In this document: piece after piece, positions 36,766 to 44,564 of the stretch
Numbering within the stretch: position 1 is the stretch's first letter
How the letters are laid out: each line of letters begins with the position of its first letter
Source of the DNA: a bacterium
GTDB lineage: Bacteria > Auribacterota > UBA6266
Direction of reading: 5' to 3'
Length of the DNA: 64,000 bases
NCBI GenBank assembly: GCA_023228325.1
Contig: JALOBK010000001.1
Coordinates: forward strand, 1,899,549 to 1,963,548
Made by a program: the position numbers and the translations under genes
The notes under the pieces: model-generated
Databases searched by the model: none
The model's input: the letters and a program-made list of their open reading frames with translations, nothing else
Told to the model about the DNA's origin: nothing

Positions 36766-36793
36766 TGTTTACATAAGATATATTATCGGACGT
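36766..36793 (-). other. dif: Candidate dif site (XerC/XerD recombination site)
   Basis: Read on the - strand: XerC arm ACGTCCGATAA, centre TATATC, XerD arm TTATGTAAACA. The B. subtilis dif arms are ACTTCCTAGAA, centre TATATA, TTATGTAAACT; 23 of 28 positions agree, 10 of 11 in the XerD arm. The 11-6-11 layout is exact. It lies at the point where gene direction flips, where dif is expected. No xer gene is in the window. Confidence 0.8.
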
Positions 36794-36805
36794 TGTAAAA
36801 GTTGT
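36781..36805 (+). repeat. Inverted repeat B, left copy (contains the XerC arm of dif)
   Basis: 25 bases starting TATTATCGGACGTTG and ending AAAAGTTGT. It is repeated in inverted orientation at 36948-36972 with one mismatch. The first 13 bases include the dif XerC arm; the rest extends beyond dif. Hairpin A1 lies between the two copies. Confidence 0.85.
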
Positions 36806-36866
36806 GCTGTAAACCCCATTATTCTTCCTAAGGAGAAATTTATATAACTGATTTGCCTGCGTTCCC

Positions 36867-36928
36867 GGTCATAATTCTAGTTATAGGATGTTTTACTAAA
36901 CGTCCTATAACGTAGCTGAATTATGACC
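36867..36928 (+). repeat. 62-base dif-like hairpin repeat, copy A1
   Basis: Outer arms GGTCATAATTC (36867-36877) and GAATTATGACC (36918-36928) pair perfectly. Inner arms TTATAGGATGT (36881-36891) and ACGTCCTATAA (36900-36910) pair with one G-T wobble. Between outer and inner arms are 3 and 7 unpaired bases; the end loop is 8 bases. The inner arm differs from the dif XerC arm at one position, and the outer arm begins TTATG like a XerD arm. Confidence 0.9.
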
Positions 36929-36947
36929 CATCATTTGCATAATTCAA

Positions 36948-36972
36948 ACAACTTTTACAACATCCGATAATA
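36948..36972 (-). repeat. Inverted repeat B, right copy
   Basis: Begins ACAACTTTTACAACATCC and ends GATAATA on the + strand; it is the reverse complement of 36781-36805 except for one base. It carries the XerC-like arm ACATCCGATAA (36960-36970), but no good XerD arm follows. Confidence 0.85.
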
Positions 36973-37088
36973 TCCTGAAAGATTATACGACATACTTCGA
37001 ATATCCTATAATCTTCAGTTTTTTAACAAGTGCTTTTGTTTCTTTAATAGATTCCTATTCGGACGTTACGAAAGTCCCTTAAAACAGG

Positions 37089-37150
37089 GGTTATAATTCT
37101 AGTTATAGGATGTTTTACTGAACGTCCTATAACGTAGCTGAATTATGACC
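37089..37150 (+). repeat. 62-base dif-like hairpin repeat, copy A2
   Basis: Nearly identical to A1: a 59-base core (37093-37151) differs from 36871-36929 by one loop base, 222 bases apart. The outer left arm reads GGTTATAATTC, so its one change from A1 becomes a G-T pair and the hairpin is kept. A shorter XerC-like sequence, TATTCGGACGT, lies just upstream at 37056-37066. Confidence 0.9.
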
Positions 37151-37164
37151 CGCCTTTCTCTTTA

Positions 37165-37193
37165 ACGTACGATAACGTATATGAATTATGGCG
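37165..37193 (+). repeat. Partial third copy of the dif-like repeat (right half only)
   Basis: ACGTACGATAA (37165-37175), a 10-base spacer starting CGTA, then TTATGGCG. It parallels the right half of A1 and A2 (ACGTCCTATAA, CGTAGCTGAA, TTATGACC), with 23 of 29 positions shared. No matching left arm precedes it. Confidence 0.6.
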
Positions 37194-37235
37194 CTACCCT
37201 TAAAATACACACGGCCCGCTCCCCCATGTTAAAAT

Positions 37236-37274
37236 AAAAAAACGGGGTTATAGAATGGATTTATCTATAACCCC
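37236..37274 (-). terminator. Rho-independent terminator of the - strand superoperon
   Basis: On the - strand GGGGTTATAG (37274-37265) pairs with CTATAACCCC (37253-37244) around an 11-base loop, then G and seven T. It lies 25 bases beyond the response regulator stop and marks the end of the hisD-to-regulator gene run. Confidence 0.88.
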
Positions 37275-37298
37275 TGATTTCAATCCGACAATACCGCT

Positions 37299-38234
37299 TT
37301 ATCCTACCAATTCCGGATTATACACGCTTGTGCTGTTTCTTCCGTTAAGTTTGGAAAAATATAAGGCTTTATCCGTCTTTTTCCTTAAATCCTCTTCATC
37401 CTGTATCACATGCTCGGGAAACGAAGCTATGCCGGCGCTTATTGTAATTTTTATATTATGCTCTTCATATTTAAAAATATGGCTTTCAACCGCTTTTCTT
37501 ACCCTTTCCGCGAATCTTTCCGCGTCCGCCGCGGAAGTAACCGGCGCTATTATAATATATTCATCGCCGGAAGGCCGGAATATCACATCGTTATATCGTT
37601 TGCATTCAACCATAATATCCGCGATTTTTTGCAGCACATAATCGCCTGCGGCATGTCCGTATTGATCGTTAACCTTTTTAAACAAATCCACATCCACTCC
37701 GATACAGCTCAATGACAGCGAATAGCGTTTTGACTTGTTCATCTCCTGGCGGAGATATGAATTCAGATGCCTTAGATTGAACAATCCCGTTAGCTCGTCT
37801 TTTATCGCCATTTCCGCCAGTTCTATATTCTTTTTTCTGAGTTCATCGTGCAGTCTTTTCATCCTTATCATGTTTTTAACCCGCGCCATTAATTCCTGCG
37901 GAGCTACCGGTTTAACCAGAAAATCATCGCATCCTTCTTCGAAACCTTTAATCTTTGTTTCCAGGTCCCCTTTTGCGGTCATGCAGATTATTGGAACATA
38001 ATCGCTGAATTTTGTTATTTCTTTTATCTGATGGCAGATTTTATACCCGTCGCTATCCGGTATCATAATATCTATGCACACCACATCGGGAAAGTTATCG
38101 TTGAATTTGAATTCGCTCAGTGCCTCTTCCCCGCTTCGGGCAATAGACACATTATAACCTTCGGATTCAAGCAGAAGTCTCAGAAGATAGATAATCTCAA
38201 GATCGTTATCTACTATTAATATTCTCTTTTCCAT
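37299..38234 (-). CDS. Response regulator with a GGDEF (diguanylate cyclase) output domain
   Basis: 311 residues: receiver domain with phosphoacceptor D55 and K108, then a GGDEF domain from about 145. The active-site loop is SGDEY (222-226) instead of GGDEF; a Ser or Ala in the first position is tolerated in some active enzymes, so cyclase activity is possible. The product-inhibition site RYND (213-216) sits exactly five residues before it. The protein would make cyclic di-GMP in response to phosphorylation. No kinase is adjacent. It is the last gene of the - strand run, 18 bases after lepB. Confidence 0.92.
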   Translation of the reverse strand: MEKRILIVDNDLEIIYLLRLLLESEGYNVSIARSGEEALSEFKFNDNFPDVVCIDIMIPDSDGYKICHQIKEITKFSDYVPIICMTAKGDLETKIKGFEEGCDDFLVKPVAPQELMARVKNMIRMKRLHDELRKKNIELAEMAIKDELTGLFNLRHLNSYLRQEMNKSKRYSLSLSCIGVDVDLFKKVNDQYGHAAGDYVLQKIADIMVECKRYNDVIFRPSGDEYIIIAPVTSAADAERFAERVRKAVESHIFKYEEHNIKITISAGIASFPEHVIQDEEDLRKKTDKALYFSKLNGRNSTSVYNPELVG

Positions 38235-38252
38235 CGCTTGGCAGAGTAACTG

Positions 38253-39128
38253 TTATTTTAAATGTCCCCATCTTTCGGACACGGGCCACCATACAAAAAA
38301 AGCCTTTCCGAGGATGTTATCTCTCGGCACAAATCCCCAATACCTGCTGTCCTTGCTGTTATCGCTGTTGTCGCCGAGAACATAATACATGTCTTCGGGT
38401 ATTTGCACTGCGCGTCCCATTTGTCCGTATTCCCCGTCAAAATCAGAAAAATCAGTGTTTCTGTAATAAATATCTTTAAGATTTGCGGGTTTGGGCGCGA
38501 TTTTGCCGTCTATATATATATCCCCGTCTTTAATTTCAATTGTTTCCCCGGGAAGCCCTATAACCCTCTTTATATAATCCTTATGCTGGTCAAGCCCTAT
38601 TATGTTTCTTGTCTGAAAAACAACTATGTCCCATCTCGCGGGTTCTTTTACAGGAACTATCACAGGAGAATATTTTAACTGCAAAGGGACAGGCTGCCTT
38701 TCTTTATCATAAGCGATCCACGGCAATCTTAACCCAAAAATAATTTTGTTAACAAAAATCCTGTCTCCATTATCATAGGATCCGTGAAGTGTCGGCTCCA
38801 TGGAACCGGTCGGAATCTTAAAAGGCTGTAAAAATAATCCGCGGACTATCAAAGCAAGTATGCCCGCCCATAAAAGAGACTCGATAAATTCCCTGAAAGC
38901 CCCTTTTTTATATCTCTTCAATTCGTCCTCAAGCAGTAATATCTTCTGTAATGCGGCGTCAATGTCCTGCCTGCCTTTCAATGCCTGCCTGACTTCAGAC
39001 ATGGTTTTTATGGCGCTCAGATACCAGTCTCTGCCTTTTTCCCTCTTTGCTCTTTTTATAAGTTCTTTGACCGATTTATAAGCCTTTTTTGAATCCCGAT
39101 ATTTTTTCATCTCTGTTATTTTTTTCAC
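38253..39128 (-). CDS. lepB: Signal peptidase I
   Basis: 291-residue membrane serine protease that removes signal peptides from exported proteins. Catalytic Ser109 is in PTGSMEPTL and Lys187 in DYIKRVIGLPGE; the C-terminal block is GDNSDNSKDSRYWGFV. A single membrane helix lies at about 84-100. Unusually, about 80 charged, partly coiled-coil residues precede it. The start is GTG at 39128 with an AAAGGAGA ribosome site. It follows lepA by 15 bases, the classical lepA-lepB pairing. Confidence 0.95.
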   Translation of the reverse strand: MKKITEMKKYRDSKKAYKSVKELIKRAKREKGRDWYLSAIKTMSEVRQALKGRQDIDAALQKILLLEDELKRYKKGAFREFIESLLWAGILALIVRGLFLQPFKIPTGSMEPTLHGSYDNGDRIFVNKIIFGLRLPWIAYDKERQPVPLQLKYSPVIVPVKEPARWDIVVFQTRNIIGLDQHKDYIKRVIGLPGETIEIKDGDIYIDGKIAPKPANLKDIYYRNTDFSDFDGEYGQMGRAVQIPEDMYYVLGDNSDNSKDSRYWGFVPRDNILGKAFFVWWPVSERWGHLK

Positions 39129-39143
39129 GGTATCTCCTTTGTA

Positions 39144-40940
39144 TTAATCGTTTTTCAGCACGGCGGTAAACGCTCTTTGGGGAATATTGACTTTCCCGAC
39201 CAGCTTCATCCTTTTTTTGCCTTCCTTTTGTTTTTCAAGCAATTTTCTCTTCCTGGTTATATCACCGCCGTAGCATTTCGCAATCACATCTTTCCTTAGC
39301 GCTTTTATGTTGCTCCTGGCAATTACTTTGCCCCCCACAGATGCCTGCAACGGTATCTGGAAAAGATGCTGGGGTATAAGGTCCTTCAATTTTTCAGTTA
39401 TCTGCCTTCCCTTTGTCTCAGCTTTAGACGAATGCACAAGCGTCGAAAAAGCGTCAACCGGCTCTCCGTTAACAAGAATCTCAAGTTTAACTATATTTGA
39501 TGTCTTATATCTGTCAAATTCATAATCCATGGAACCGAAACCTCTTGTCGCAGATTTTATCTTATCATGAAAATCGATTATAATCTCATTCATGGGCATA
39601 TCAAAGGTCATCAGCACCCTCCGCTGATCAAGTGTCTCTGTCTGCAGCAAATCCCCTCTTCTATCCCTGCAGATCTGAATGATAGACCCCAGTGATTCAG
39701 TCGGGCATATCACAAACATTTTCACGAACGGTTCCTCAATATTATCTATCTCGTTCACAGGAGGCAACTTTAACGGATTATCTATGGATATCTGTTCGCC
39801 GTTTTTCAGGTTAATCCTGTATATAACGCTCGGATGGGTCATTACAATATCCAGGTCATATTCTCTCTCTATCCTTTCCTGGAATATTTCCATGTGCAGC
39901 AGACCGAGAAATCCGCATCTGAAACCGAAACCGAGCGCTGCTGAATTTTCAGGTTCAAACTTCAGGGAAGCGTCATTTAAAGAAAATTTTTCAAGAACGC
40001 TTTTCAAATCCGGATAATCCGCGCTGTTTGAAGGATAAACTCCGCTGTAAACCATGGGATGGATCTGTTTAAATCCCGGGACCGCTTCCGAAACAGGGTC
40101 CTTCTCGCTTGTGATAGTGTCGCCGATGATAATATCCGAAGCATCCTTGATATTAGAGATGATATAGCCAACCTCTCCGCATACAAGTTCGCTGACAGGT
40201 GTCGCCTTAGGTTTAAAGATACCTACCTCCACGACTTCAAATATCTTATTCCTCCCCATTAAAAAAATCTTCATGCCTTTGCCTACTTTTCCGCCAAACA
40301 CTCTTACATGCAGTATAACGCCGCGAAAAGAGTTATATACCGAATCAAATATAAGCGCTTTTAATTTGTTTTCGGCCGGAACGGCGGGCGGGTCAATCCG
40401 GCCGATAATCCTGTCCAGGAGCTCTTTTATCCCGCTGCCCGTCTTTGCGCTCGTCAGAACCGCGTCATCGGCCGGGATCTGCAGGATATCTTCGATCTGG
40501 TGTTTAACGCTTTCCACATCCGCGTTAGGCAAATCAACTTTGTTGATAACAGGAATTATTTTTAAACCGTAGCTGGATGCAAGATGTATATTAGCAACTG
40601 TCTGAGCTTCCACTCCCTGAGAAGCGTCCACAAGCAAAAGCGCGCCTTCACAGGAAGCAAGGCTTCTTGAAACTTCGTGAGCGAAATCAACATGGCCGGG
40701 GGTATCGATGATATTAAGCATATATGTCTGCCCGTCGTCAGCTTTATAATCAATCCGGACAGGATGAGCCTTAATGGTTATGCCCCTTTCCCGCTCTAAA
40801 TCCATGTCATCAAGCACCTGTTCACGGAATTCACGCTTATCAATAGAACCTGTTATTTCCAGCATTCTGTCGGCAAGAGTTGATTTGCCGTGGTCTATAT
40901 GGGCAATGATAGAAAAATTTCTTATATTTTCAATTTTCAT
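39144..40940 (-). CDS. lepA: Elongation factor 4 (LepA)
   Basis: Ribosome back-translocase GTPase; 598 residues from the ATG at 40940 (MKIENIRNFSIIAHIDHGKS). A start five codons earlier is open but gives an atypical N-terminus. G1 loop AHIDHGKS at 13-20, DTPGHVDF, and NKVDLP are intact; the LepA-specific C-terminal domain ends KEGKKRMKLVGKVNIPQRAFTAVL. The start overlaps the end of rpe by 11 bases. Confidence 0.97.
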   Translation of the reverse strand: MKIENIRNFSIIAHIDHGKSTLADRMLEITGSIDKREFREQVLDDMDLERERGITIKAHPVRIDYKADDGQTYMLNIIDTPGHVDFAHEVSRSLASCEGALLLVDASQGVEAQTVANIHLASSYGLKIIPVINKVDLPNADVESVKHQIEDILQIPADDAVLTSAKTGSGIKELLDRIIGRIDPPAVPAENKLKALIFDSVYNSFRGVILHVRVFGGKVGKGMKIFLMGRNKIFEVVEVGIFKPKATPVSELVCGEVGYIISNIKDASDIIIGDTITSEKDPVSEAVPGFKQIHPMVYSGVYPSNSADYPDLKSVLEKFSLNDASLKFEPENSAALGFGFRCGFLGLLHMEIFQERIEREYDLDIVMTHPSVIYRINLKNGEQISIDNPLKLPPVNEIDNIEEPFVKMFVICPTESLGSIIQICRDRRGDLLQTETLDQRRVLMTFDMPMNEIIIDFHDKIKSATRGFGSMDYEFDRYKTSNIVKLEILVNGEPVDAFSTLVHSSKAETKGRQITEKLKDLIPQHLFQIPLQASVGGKVIARSNIKALRKDVIAKCYGGDITRKRKLLEKQKEGKKRMKLVGKVNIPQRAFTAVLKND

Positions 40941-41595
40941 ATTTCTGCAAAGCATCTCTGAATTGTCGCACTGTGGAAGTAATATCGGGCGTTCTGAAAA
41001 TTGAAGTTCCCGCGACGATAATATTTATACCGGCTTTTACGGCGTTTACCGCGGTTTCCAGCGTTATTCCTCCGTCAATCTCCAATTCGGTTTCTAAATT
41101 ATTCTCATCTATAAGCTTTTTCGCCGCTCTTACTTTATCCAGGACTGATCCAATGAATTTTTGTCCGCCGAAACCGGGATTAACCGACATGAAAAGAACA
41201 AGATCAACCTTATCAACAATATTTTCAATCTCGCAAAAAGGAGTGGGAGGGTTAATGGAAACGCCGCATTTCACTCCCAGAGACCTGATTTTCCTGATGA
41301 TCTTTTCGGGATCCTTTTCGGCTTCTATATGGAATGTAATCAGATCAGAACCGGCTTCGGCAAAAACAGGCGCGTATTTAAGAGGCTCTGCTATCATAAG
41401 GTGGACATCCAGGAAAAGTCCGGTCGTATTCCTTATAGATCTGACTATATCCGGCCCGAAAGTTATGTTTGGAACAAAATGGCCGTCCATCACATCTATA
41501 TGAAGCATGTCAACACCTGCATCTTCAGCCTTTTTCACCTCCTCGGACATTTTTCCGAAATCAGCTGCCAGCAAAGACGGGGCAATTTTAATCAA
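40930..41595 (-). CDS. rpe: Ribulose-phosphate 3-epimerase
   Basis: 221-residue TIM-barrel enzyme that interconverts ribulose 5-phosphate and xylulose 5-phosphate. It starts IAPSLLAADFGKM, has MLHIDVMDGHFVPNITFGP with metal-binding His and Asp, VNPGFGGQKFI, and EIDGGI. The start is TTG at 41595, supported by a GGGAGG ribosome site six bases upstream. It is followed by lepA with an 11-base overlap. Confidence 0.96.
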   Translation of the reverse strand: MIKIAPSLLAADFGKMSEEVKKAEDAGVDMLHIDVMDGHFVPNITFGPDIVRSIRNTTGLFLDVHLMIAEPLKYAPVFAEAGSDLITFHIEAEKDPEKIIRKIRSLGVKCGVSINPPTPFCEIENIVDKVDLVLFMSVNPGFGGQKFIGSVLDKVRAAKKLIDENNLETELEIDGGITLETAVNAVKAGINIIVAGTSIFRTPDITSTVRQFRDALQKYEN

Positions 41596-41621
41596 ATCTA
41601 TCCTCCCTGTTAAGTAATGGC

Positions 41622-42896
41622 TTATAACTTTTTTAATATTTTTTCTATTTTCGACGGTTTATCAATTAATCCTATCCCTGAAATACCGATATTTTCAGGA
41701 GTAAAGTAATCCGCGGCTATTCTCCGGATATCGGCGGCGGCAACAGACTGGACTTTGGCTATCACTTCATCATACGGAATTATACGGTCCAGCAGGATTA
41801 AGCTTTCACCCGCTCTGTACATCTGGGATGTCGTTCTTTCCATCGCAAGCATAAACTGACCGATATAATATTCCTTCGCCCTTTCAATTTCTTCAGATGA
41901 AACTTTTGACGACCTGATTTTATTGAGCTCTCTCATTATAAGCGAAACGGCCTGTTCAACCCTTCCGGCGTCAAAACCGCCCGAAATAGTAAAACAGCCG
42001 GAATCCTTATAATATTCAACGGCGGAAGATATATTATAGGATAATCCATACTTCTCCCTTATAGATTGAAAAAGCCTTGAACTCATATTTTCGCCGAGTA
42101 TCACGCTCAGGATATTAAACGCATATTTATCCTTATGCCCTCTTTCAACCGTTTTAACGCCCAGGGCAAGATGTACTTGTTCCGTTTTCTTGTTTAAAAA
42201 TATATTTCTCCTGTTGAGCGGTTTTTGTTCATAGCCCAAAAACCCGGGAGCCGGTTTTCCCGGAAGATTTCTGACCCATTTTTCAGACTCTTTCACTACT
42301 GTATCATGCTTGATATTGCCGGCAACAGAGATAACTGTATTGGAAGTGGTATAATTAGCGTTCATATATCTTAAAATATCATCCCTGGTTATAGATGAAA
42401 CCGTATCAACGGAACCTATCAAAGGCTTCCCCAGAGGATGTCCCTCCCATATAATGGATTTTATTAAATCATGAATATGCTGATCCGGCATATCATGATA
42501 CATATTTATTTCTTCTTTTATTACACCCCTCTCCCTTTCTATTTCCCTGGGATCGAAAATAGAATTTATATATATGTCAAATAATATCTCGGAGGCGGTA
42601 TGAAAGTATTTACTGGATACTTTTGCCATATAGAACGTATATTCCTCTGAAGTATAGGCATTTAATATGCCGCCTACCCCTTCAATAGCCTCGGATATTT
42701 TTCTGCATGTCCTGTGGGTTGTCCCTTTAAAAAGCAAGTGCTCGAGGAAGTGCGAGATCCCCGATTGGCGTTCGGCCTCATATCTTCCTCCCGTTGCGAC
42801 CCAGATGCCCATCGAAACGGAATGCATATGCTTCATCTCGGTGGTCACTATTCTTATGCCGTTGGAAAGTTTAGTTATCTTAATTTTGTTATTCAT
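41622..42896 (-). CDS. Zinc peptidase of family M16 (processing-peptidase-like)
   Basis: 424 residues, a single-unit M16B protease. The inverted zinc motif HFLEH gives H49, E52 and H53, followed by the usual FKGT and a glycine-rich GVGGILNAYTSEEYTFY. A C-terminal inactive half (EKYGLSYNISSAVEYY, near 290) is present. No signal peptide, so it is cytoplasmic or membrane-associated. The ATG overlaps the end of the U32 gene by 8 bases. Confidence 0.92.
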   Translation of the reverse strand: MNNKIKITKLSNGIRIVTTEMKHMHSVSMGIWVATGGRYEAERQSGISHFLEHLLFKGTTHRTCRKISEAIEGVGGILNAYTSEEYTFYMAKVSSKYFHTASEILFDIYINSIFDPREIERERGVIKEEINMYHDMPDQHIHDLIKSIIWEGHPLGKPLIGSVDTVSSITRDDILRYMNANYTTSNTVISVAGNIKHDTVVKESEKWVRNLPGKPAPGFLGYEQKPLNRRNIFLNKKTEQVHLALGVKTVERGHKDKYAFNILSVILGENMSSRLFQSIREKYGLSYNISSAVEYYKDSGCFTISGGFDAGRVEQAVSLIMRELNKIRSSKVSSEEIERAKEYYIGQFMLAMERTTSQMYRAGESLILLDRIIPYDEVIAKVQSVAAADIRRIAADYFTPENIGISGIGLIDKPSKIEKILKKL

Positions 42897-44115
42897 TCTT
42901 TTTCCTGACTAAGTCCCCCGGGCGGGCGCAACTCTTAAACCTGACTTTCACTTTCATTCCGGGATTCGCTTCTTTCAAAACCCCGCCGTCCAGGTCAAAC
43001 ATCAGGCTTATCGTTTCTTCCCTGTCACATCCGATATCCGGACCTATCACCTCAACCGAATCACCTTTCCTGATCTTATTCCTCACTTCTAATATAACGG
43101 TGCCTTTCAACGACTTTTCTACAATTCCCAAAAAATCATATTTTCTTTCGTACGCGGACGTGCCGGCAATCTGCATATCCGAATCGGAACCTCTGCCAAC
43201 ATAGAAACCAGTAGTATATTTCCTGTGGCTTATTTTTTCAAGTTCTTCGATTGTTTTTTTCGGCGCTCTCTTTTTCCCCGCATAACAGCAATCCACGGCA
43301 TTTCTGTAAGCGCGGACAACACAGGCTATATAATACAGGCTTTTCATTCTTCCTTCTATCTTAATGGCGTCTACGCCCGCTTCCGCGATTTCCGTAATAT
43401 AATCAACCATATTTAAGTCTTTCGAATTTAAAATATACGAACCGCGGGCGGAAGATTCAATCTGAAAATATTCGCCCGGCCGTTTTTCTTCAACCAGATA
43501 ATATTTCCACCTGCAAGGATGGGTGCACTTCCCTTCATTTGCGCTTCTGCCCGTCATCACAGAACTTAACAGGCACCTGCCCGAATAAGAAACACACATC
43601 GCCCCGTGGCAAAAAATTTCCAGCTCCATATCCGGGACTGCTTTCTTTATCATGCGAATATCCCTTAAGGCGACTTCCCTTCCCAATATTATCCGGTCGA
43701 CACCCGATCCCTTCCAGAATAACACCGACGAGGAGTTTAATGTGTTGGCCTGTGTGCTTAAATGGATCTTTACTCCGCGACATAAGAGGTTGCGCGCAAT
43801 TTTTATCATTCCGGGGTCCGAAACAATGATGGCATCCGGTTTTATAACGTTGATCTTTTTTATCGCAGTTTCGGCTTTCTTTAAATCAGACTCTTTAAGA
43901 TAAGCGTTCATGGCAATATATAATTTTTTGCCGGCTTTCCTTGCTTCTTTTGAAATGGTCTCCGCATCGCGGAAATTAAGCTCTTCGGCATATGCGCGCA
44001 GGCTCATTCCCGGATAGCCTATATAAACGGCGTCAGCCCCGTAAAGAAAAGCTGTTTTGAGTTTTTCAATGTTTCCGGCGGGAGCTACCAATTCTATTTT
44101 ATGTTTTTTTTTCAT
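42889..44115 (-). CDS. Peptidase U32 family protein (TrhP/RlhA type)
   Basis: 408 residues from the ATG at 44115 (MKKKHKIELVAPAGN). A GTG at 44142, overlapping the yqgF stop, is the alternative. Members of this family act in tRNA or rRNA hydroxylation (TrhP, RlhA) or as collagenase-like proteins. Seen: LVAPAGNIEKLKTAFLYGADAVYIG, HLSTQANTLN, and the cysteine cluster region CHGAMCVSYSGRC ... GKCTHPCRW that binds an iron-sulfur cluster in relatives. The C-terminal domain is similar to TrhP (YegQ). The exact substrate is not decided. Confidence 0.88.
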   Translation of the reverse strand: MKKKHKIELVAPAGNIEKLKTAFLYGADAVYIGYPGMSLRAYAEELNFRDAETISKEARKAGKKLYIAMNAYLKESDLKKAETAIKKINVIKPDAIIVSDPGMIKIARNLLCRGVKIHLSTQANTLNSSSVLFWKGSGVDRIILGREVALRDIRMIKKAVPDMELEIFCHGAMCVSYSGRCLLSSVMTGRSANEGKCTHPCRWKYYLVEEKRPGEYFQIESSARGSYILNSKDLNMVDYITEIAEAGVDAIKIEGRMKSLYYIACVVRAYRNAVDCCYAGKKRAPKKTIEELEKISHRKYTTGFYVGRGSDSDMQIAGTSAYERKYDFLGIVEKSLKGTVILEVRNKIRKGDSVEVIGPDIGCDREETISLMFDLDGGVLKEANPGMKVKVRFKSCARPGDLVRKKNE

Positions 44116-44138
44116 TTGCGCAGGGTTTCCGCAGAAAA

Positions 44139-44564
44139 TCACATCTGTCTGCTATTCTCAAGATGGTCCAGAAAATTTTGCAGCATGATCTGGGCTGCGA
44201 GGGAATCTACTTTTTCTTTTCTTTTTTTTCTCGTTATATTCGCGGATATCAATATCCTCTGCGCAGAAACAGTGGTCAACCTTTCATCCCAGAGATTGAC
44301 ATTTATGTTCAATTCTTTATTAATCTTTTCGGCGAGGTCTTTAACTTTTCTGCTTCCGGGACTGTCTTTGCCGGACATGTTAACCGGATTACCTATAACA
44401 ATAGATGTAATTCCTTTATTTTCAATTAGTTGCGCTAAATGATTAATAAATTGGTCTATGTCTGTGAAATGGACAAAACCCAATCCCTGAGCCGTAATAT
44501 TCAAATCATCGCTAACGGCGAGTCCGACCCTTTTATGCCCGAAATCTACACCTAAAAACTTCAT
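44139..44564 (-). CDS. ruvX: Putative pre-16S rRNA nuclease / Holliday-junction resolvase-like (YqgF/RuvX)
   Basis: 141-residue RNase H-fold protein. It starts FLGVDFGHKRVGLAVSDD, then GNPVNMSGKDSPGSRKV and VNLWDERLTTVSAQRIL, all conserved. The family finishes 16S rRNA 5' ends. It overlaps manC upstream by 4 bases and lies within the continuous - strand gene run. Confidence 0.95.
   Translation of the reverse strand: MKFLGVDFGHKRVGLAVSDDLNITAQGLGFVHFTDIDQFINHLAQLIENKGITSIVIGNPVNMSGKDSPGSRKVKDLAEKINKELNINVNLWDERLTTVSAQRILISANITRKKRKEKVDSLAAQIMLQNFLDHLENSRQM

Larger units (their letters stand above)
36563..37298. other. Gene-free convergence zone, probable replication terminus
   Basis: 736 bases between the last + strand gene and the last - strand gene. 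It contains a dif candidate, two 62-base hairpin repeats, an inverted repeat that overlaps dif, a partial third repeat, and a terminator serving the - strand operon. Nearly all genes on the left run rightward and all on the right run leftward, which fits two replication forks meeting here. I see no coding potential or RNA gene in it. Confidence 0.7.

Noticed and set aside
36867..37150. Reading the 62-base hairpins as integron attC sites.
   Set aside because: The required end motifs (RYYYAAC and GTTRRRY) are not in the right places, and no integrase or cassette genes are present; dif-like arms explain the sequence better.
36867..37150. Reading the repeats as a CRISPR array.
   Set aside because: Only two near-identical copies 222 bases apart, with related rather than unique sequence between them, and no cas genes.
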